In this document: positions 63,801 to 64,000 of the stretch, in pieces | How positions within the stretch are numbered: position 1 is the stretch's first letter | How the letters are laid out: each line of letters opens with the position of its first letter | DNA from: Phascolomyces articulosus | Taxonomy: Eukaryota; Mucoromycota; Mucoromycetes; Mucorales; Lichtheimiaceae | Assembly: GCA_025677815.1 (NCBI GenBank) | Contig: JAIXMP010000053.1 | Span: 1-64,000 of the forward strand | Direction: 5' to 3' | DNA length: 64,000 bases | Translations under genes and position numbers: made by a program | Notes under the pieces: model-generated | Seen by the model: only the letters and a program-made list of their open reading frames with translations | The model's database searches: none | Told to the model about the DNA's origin: nothing

Positions 63801-64000
63801 TATTTTTTGCTGTATTTTGAGTTGTGACGTTTTAAAAATGAATTTTTATTGAATAAAAAATGTTTCTTTGTTTAAGTTACAACCAATGAAAAAATCTTCA
63901 TCACTTCCTATTTCACAACATCCAATAGCTTTATAATATTCTTCTCCTTTCTTTTTTTTTATGACTGGGTAGGAAAAGCTGTCAGACGTCAATTTAAACG
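60811..64000. other. Gene-poor region at the window end
   Basis: 3.2 kb beyond the histidine kinase start with no supported gene. Codon composition of the small ORFs (61636-61872, 62773-63021, 63473-63685, all minus) is unremarkable and none carries a domain I recognise. A short LLDTGGSA string near 61764-61790 (plus frame) recalls an aspartic-protease active site but the frame stops at once. Old transposon debris is possible but not shown. Confidence 0.4.

Overview
The window looks like AT-rich nuclear DNA of a filamentous early-diverging fungus, most likely Mucoromycota. Genes are split by many short introns (mostly 60-150 bp, GT..AG), intergenic DNA is A/T-homopolymer rich, and there are fungal-type Rax2 and hybrid histidine kinase genes together with an Arb1-like RNAi protein. 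Species cannot be named from sequence alone. Exon models were built by hand from splice signals, reading frame and paralogue comparison. Except in gene B, every model keeps frame from start to stop.

Region 1 (126-23673): seven tandem genes (A-G here), all on the minus strand, encode paralogous seven-helix membrane proteins of about 415-486 residues. Each has a short N-terminal four-cysteine motif (CHCDWR core), seven predicted helices with GPCR-like topology, and a Ser/Asn-rich C-terminal tail. I do not recognise a named family. Genes A-D (6 exons) and E-G (7-8 exons) form two subfamilies by intron pattern and tail motifs. Gene B seems to have a one-base frame problem at one splice junction. 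The 1.2-2.2 kb spacers have no genes but repeatedly carry a GGYAACAC-type motif.

Region 2 (25865-31168): adenosine kinase (+) converges on a four-HMA copper P1B-ATPase (-).

Region 3 (31789-39488): a recombination neighbourhood. RAD52 (-) and RAD51 (+) are divergent and separated by a small secreted six-cysteine CS-alpha-beta (defensin-like) peptide gene (-). RAD51 runs tail-to-tail into a VTI1-type SNARE gene (-) that appears to have lost its membrane anchor. An Arb1-like Argonaute-chaperone gene (-) follows.

Region 4 (40392-49145): exosome subunit RRP41 (+), whose ATG sits directly on a 5' splice site, converges on a 2041-residue Rax2-like polarity protein (-). That protein has a large repeat-bearing cytoplasmic tail ending in an SH3 domain.

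Region 5 (50949-60810): a 26-exon hybrid histidine kinase (-) of the pseudokinase-AAA-GAF-HK-receiver (class X, Mak2/Mak3/Chk1-like) type. The last 3.2 kb (60811-64000) has no gene I can support. No tRNA, rRNA, CRISPR array or intact transposon was seen.
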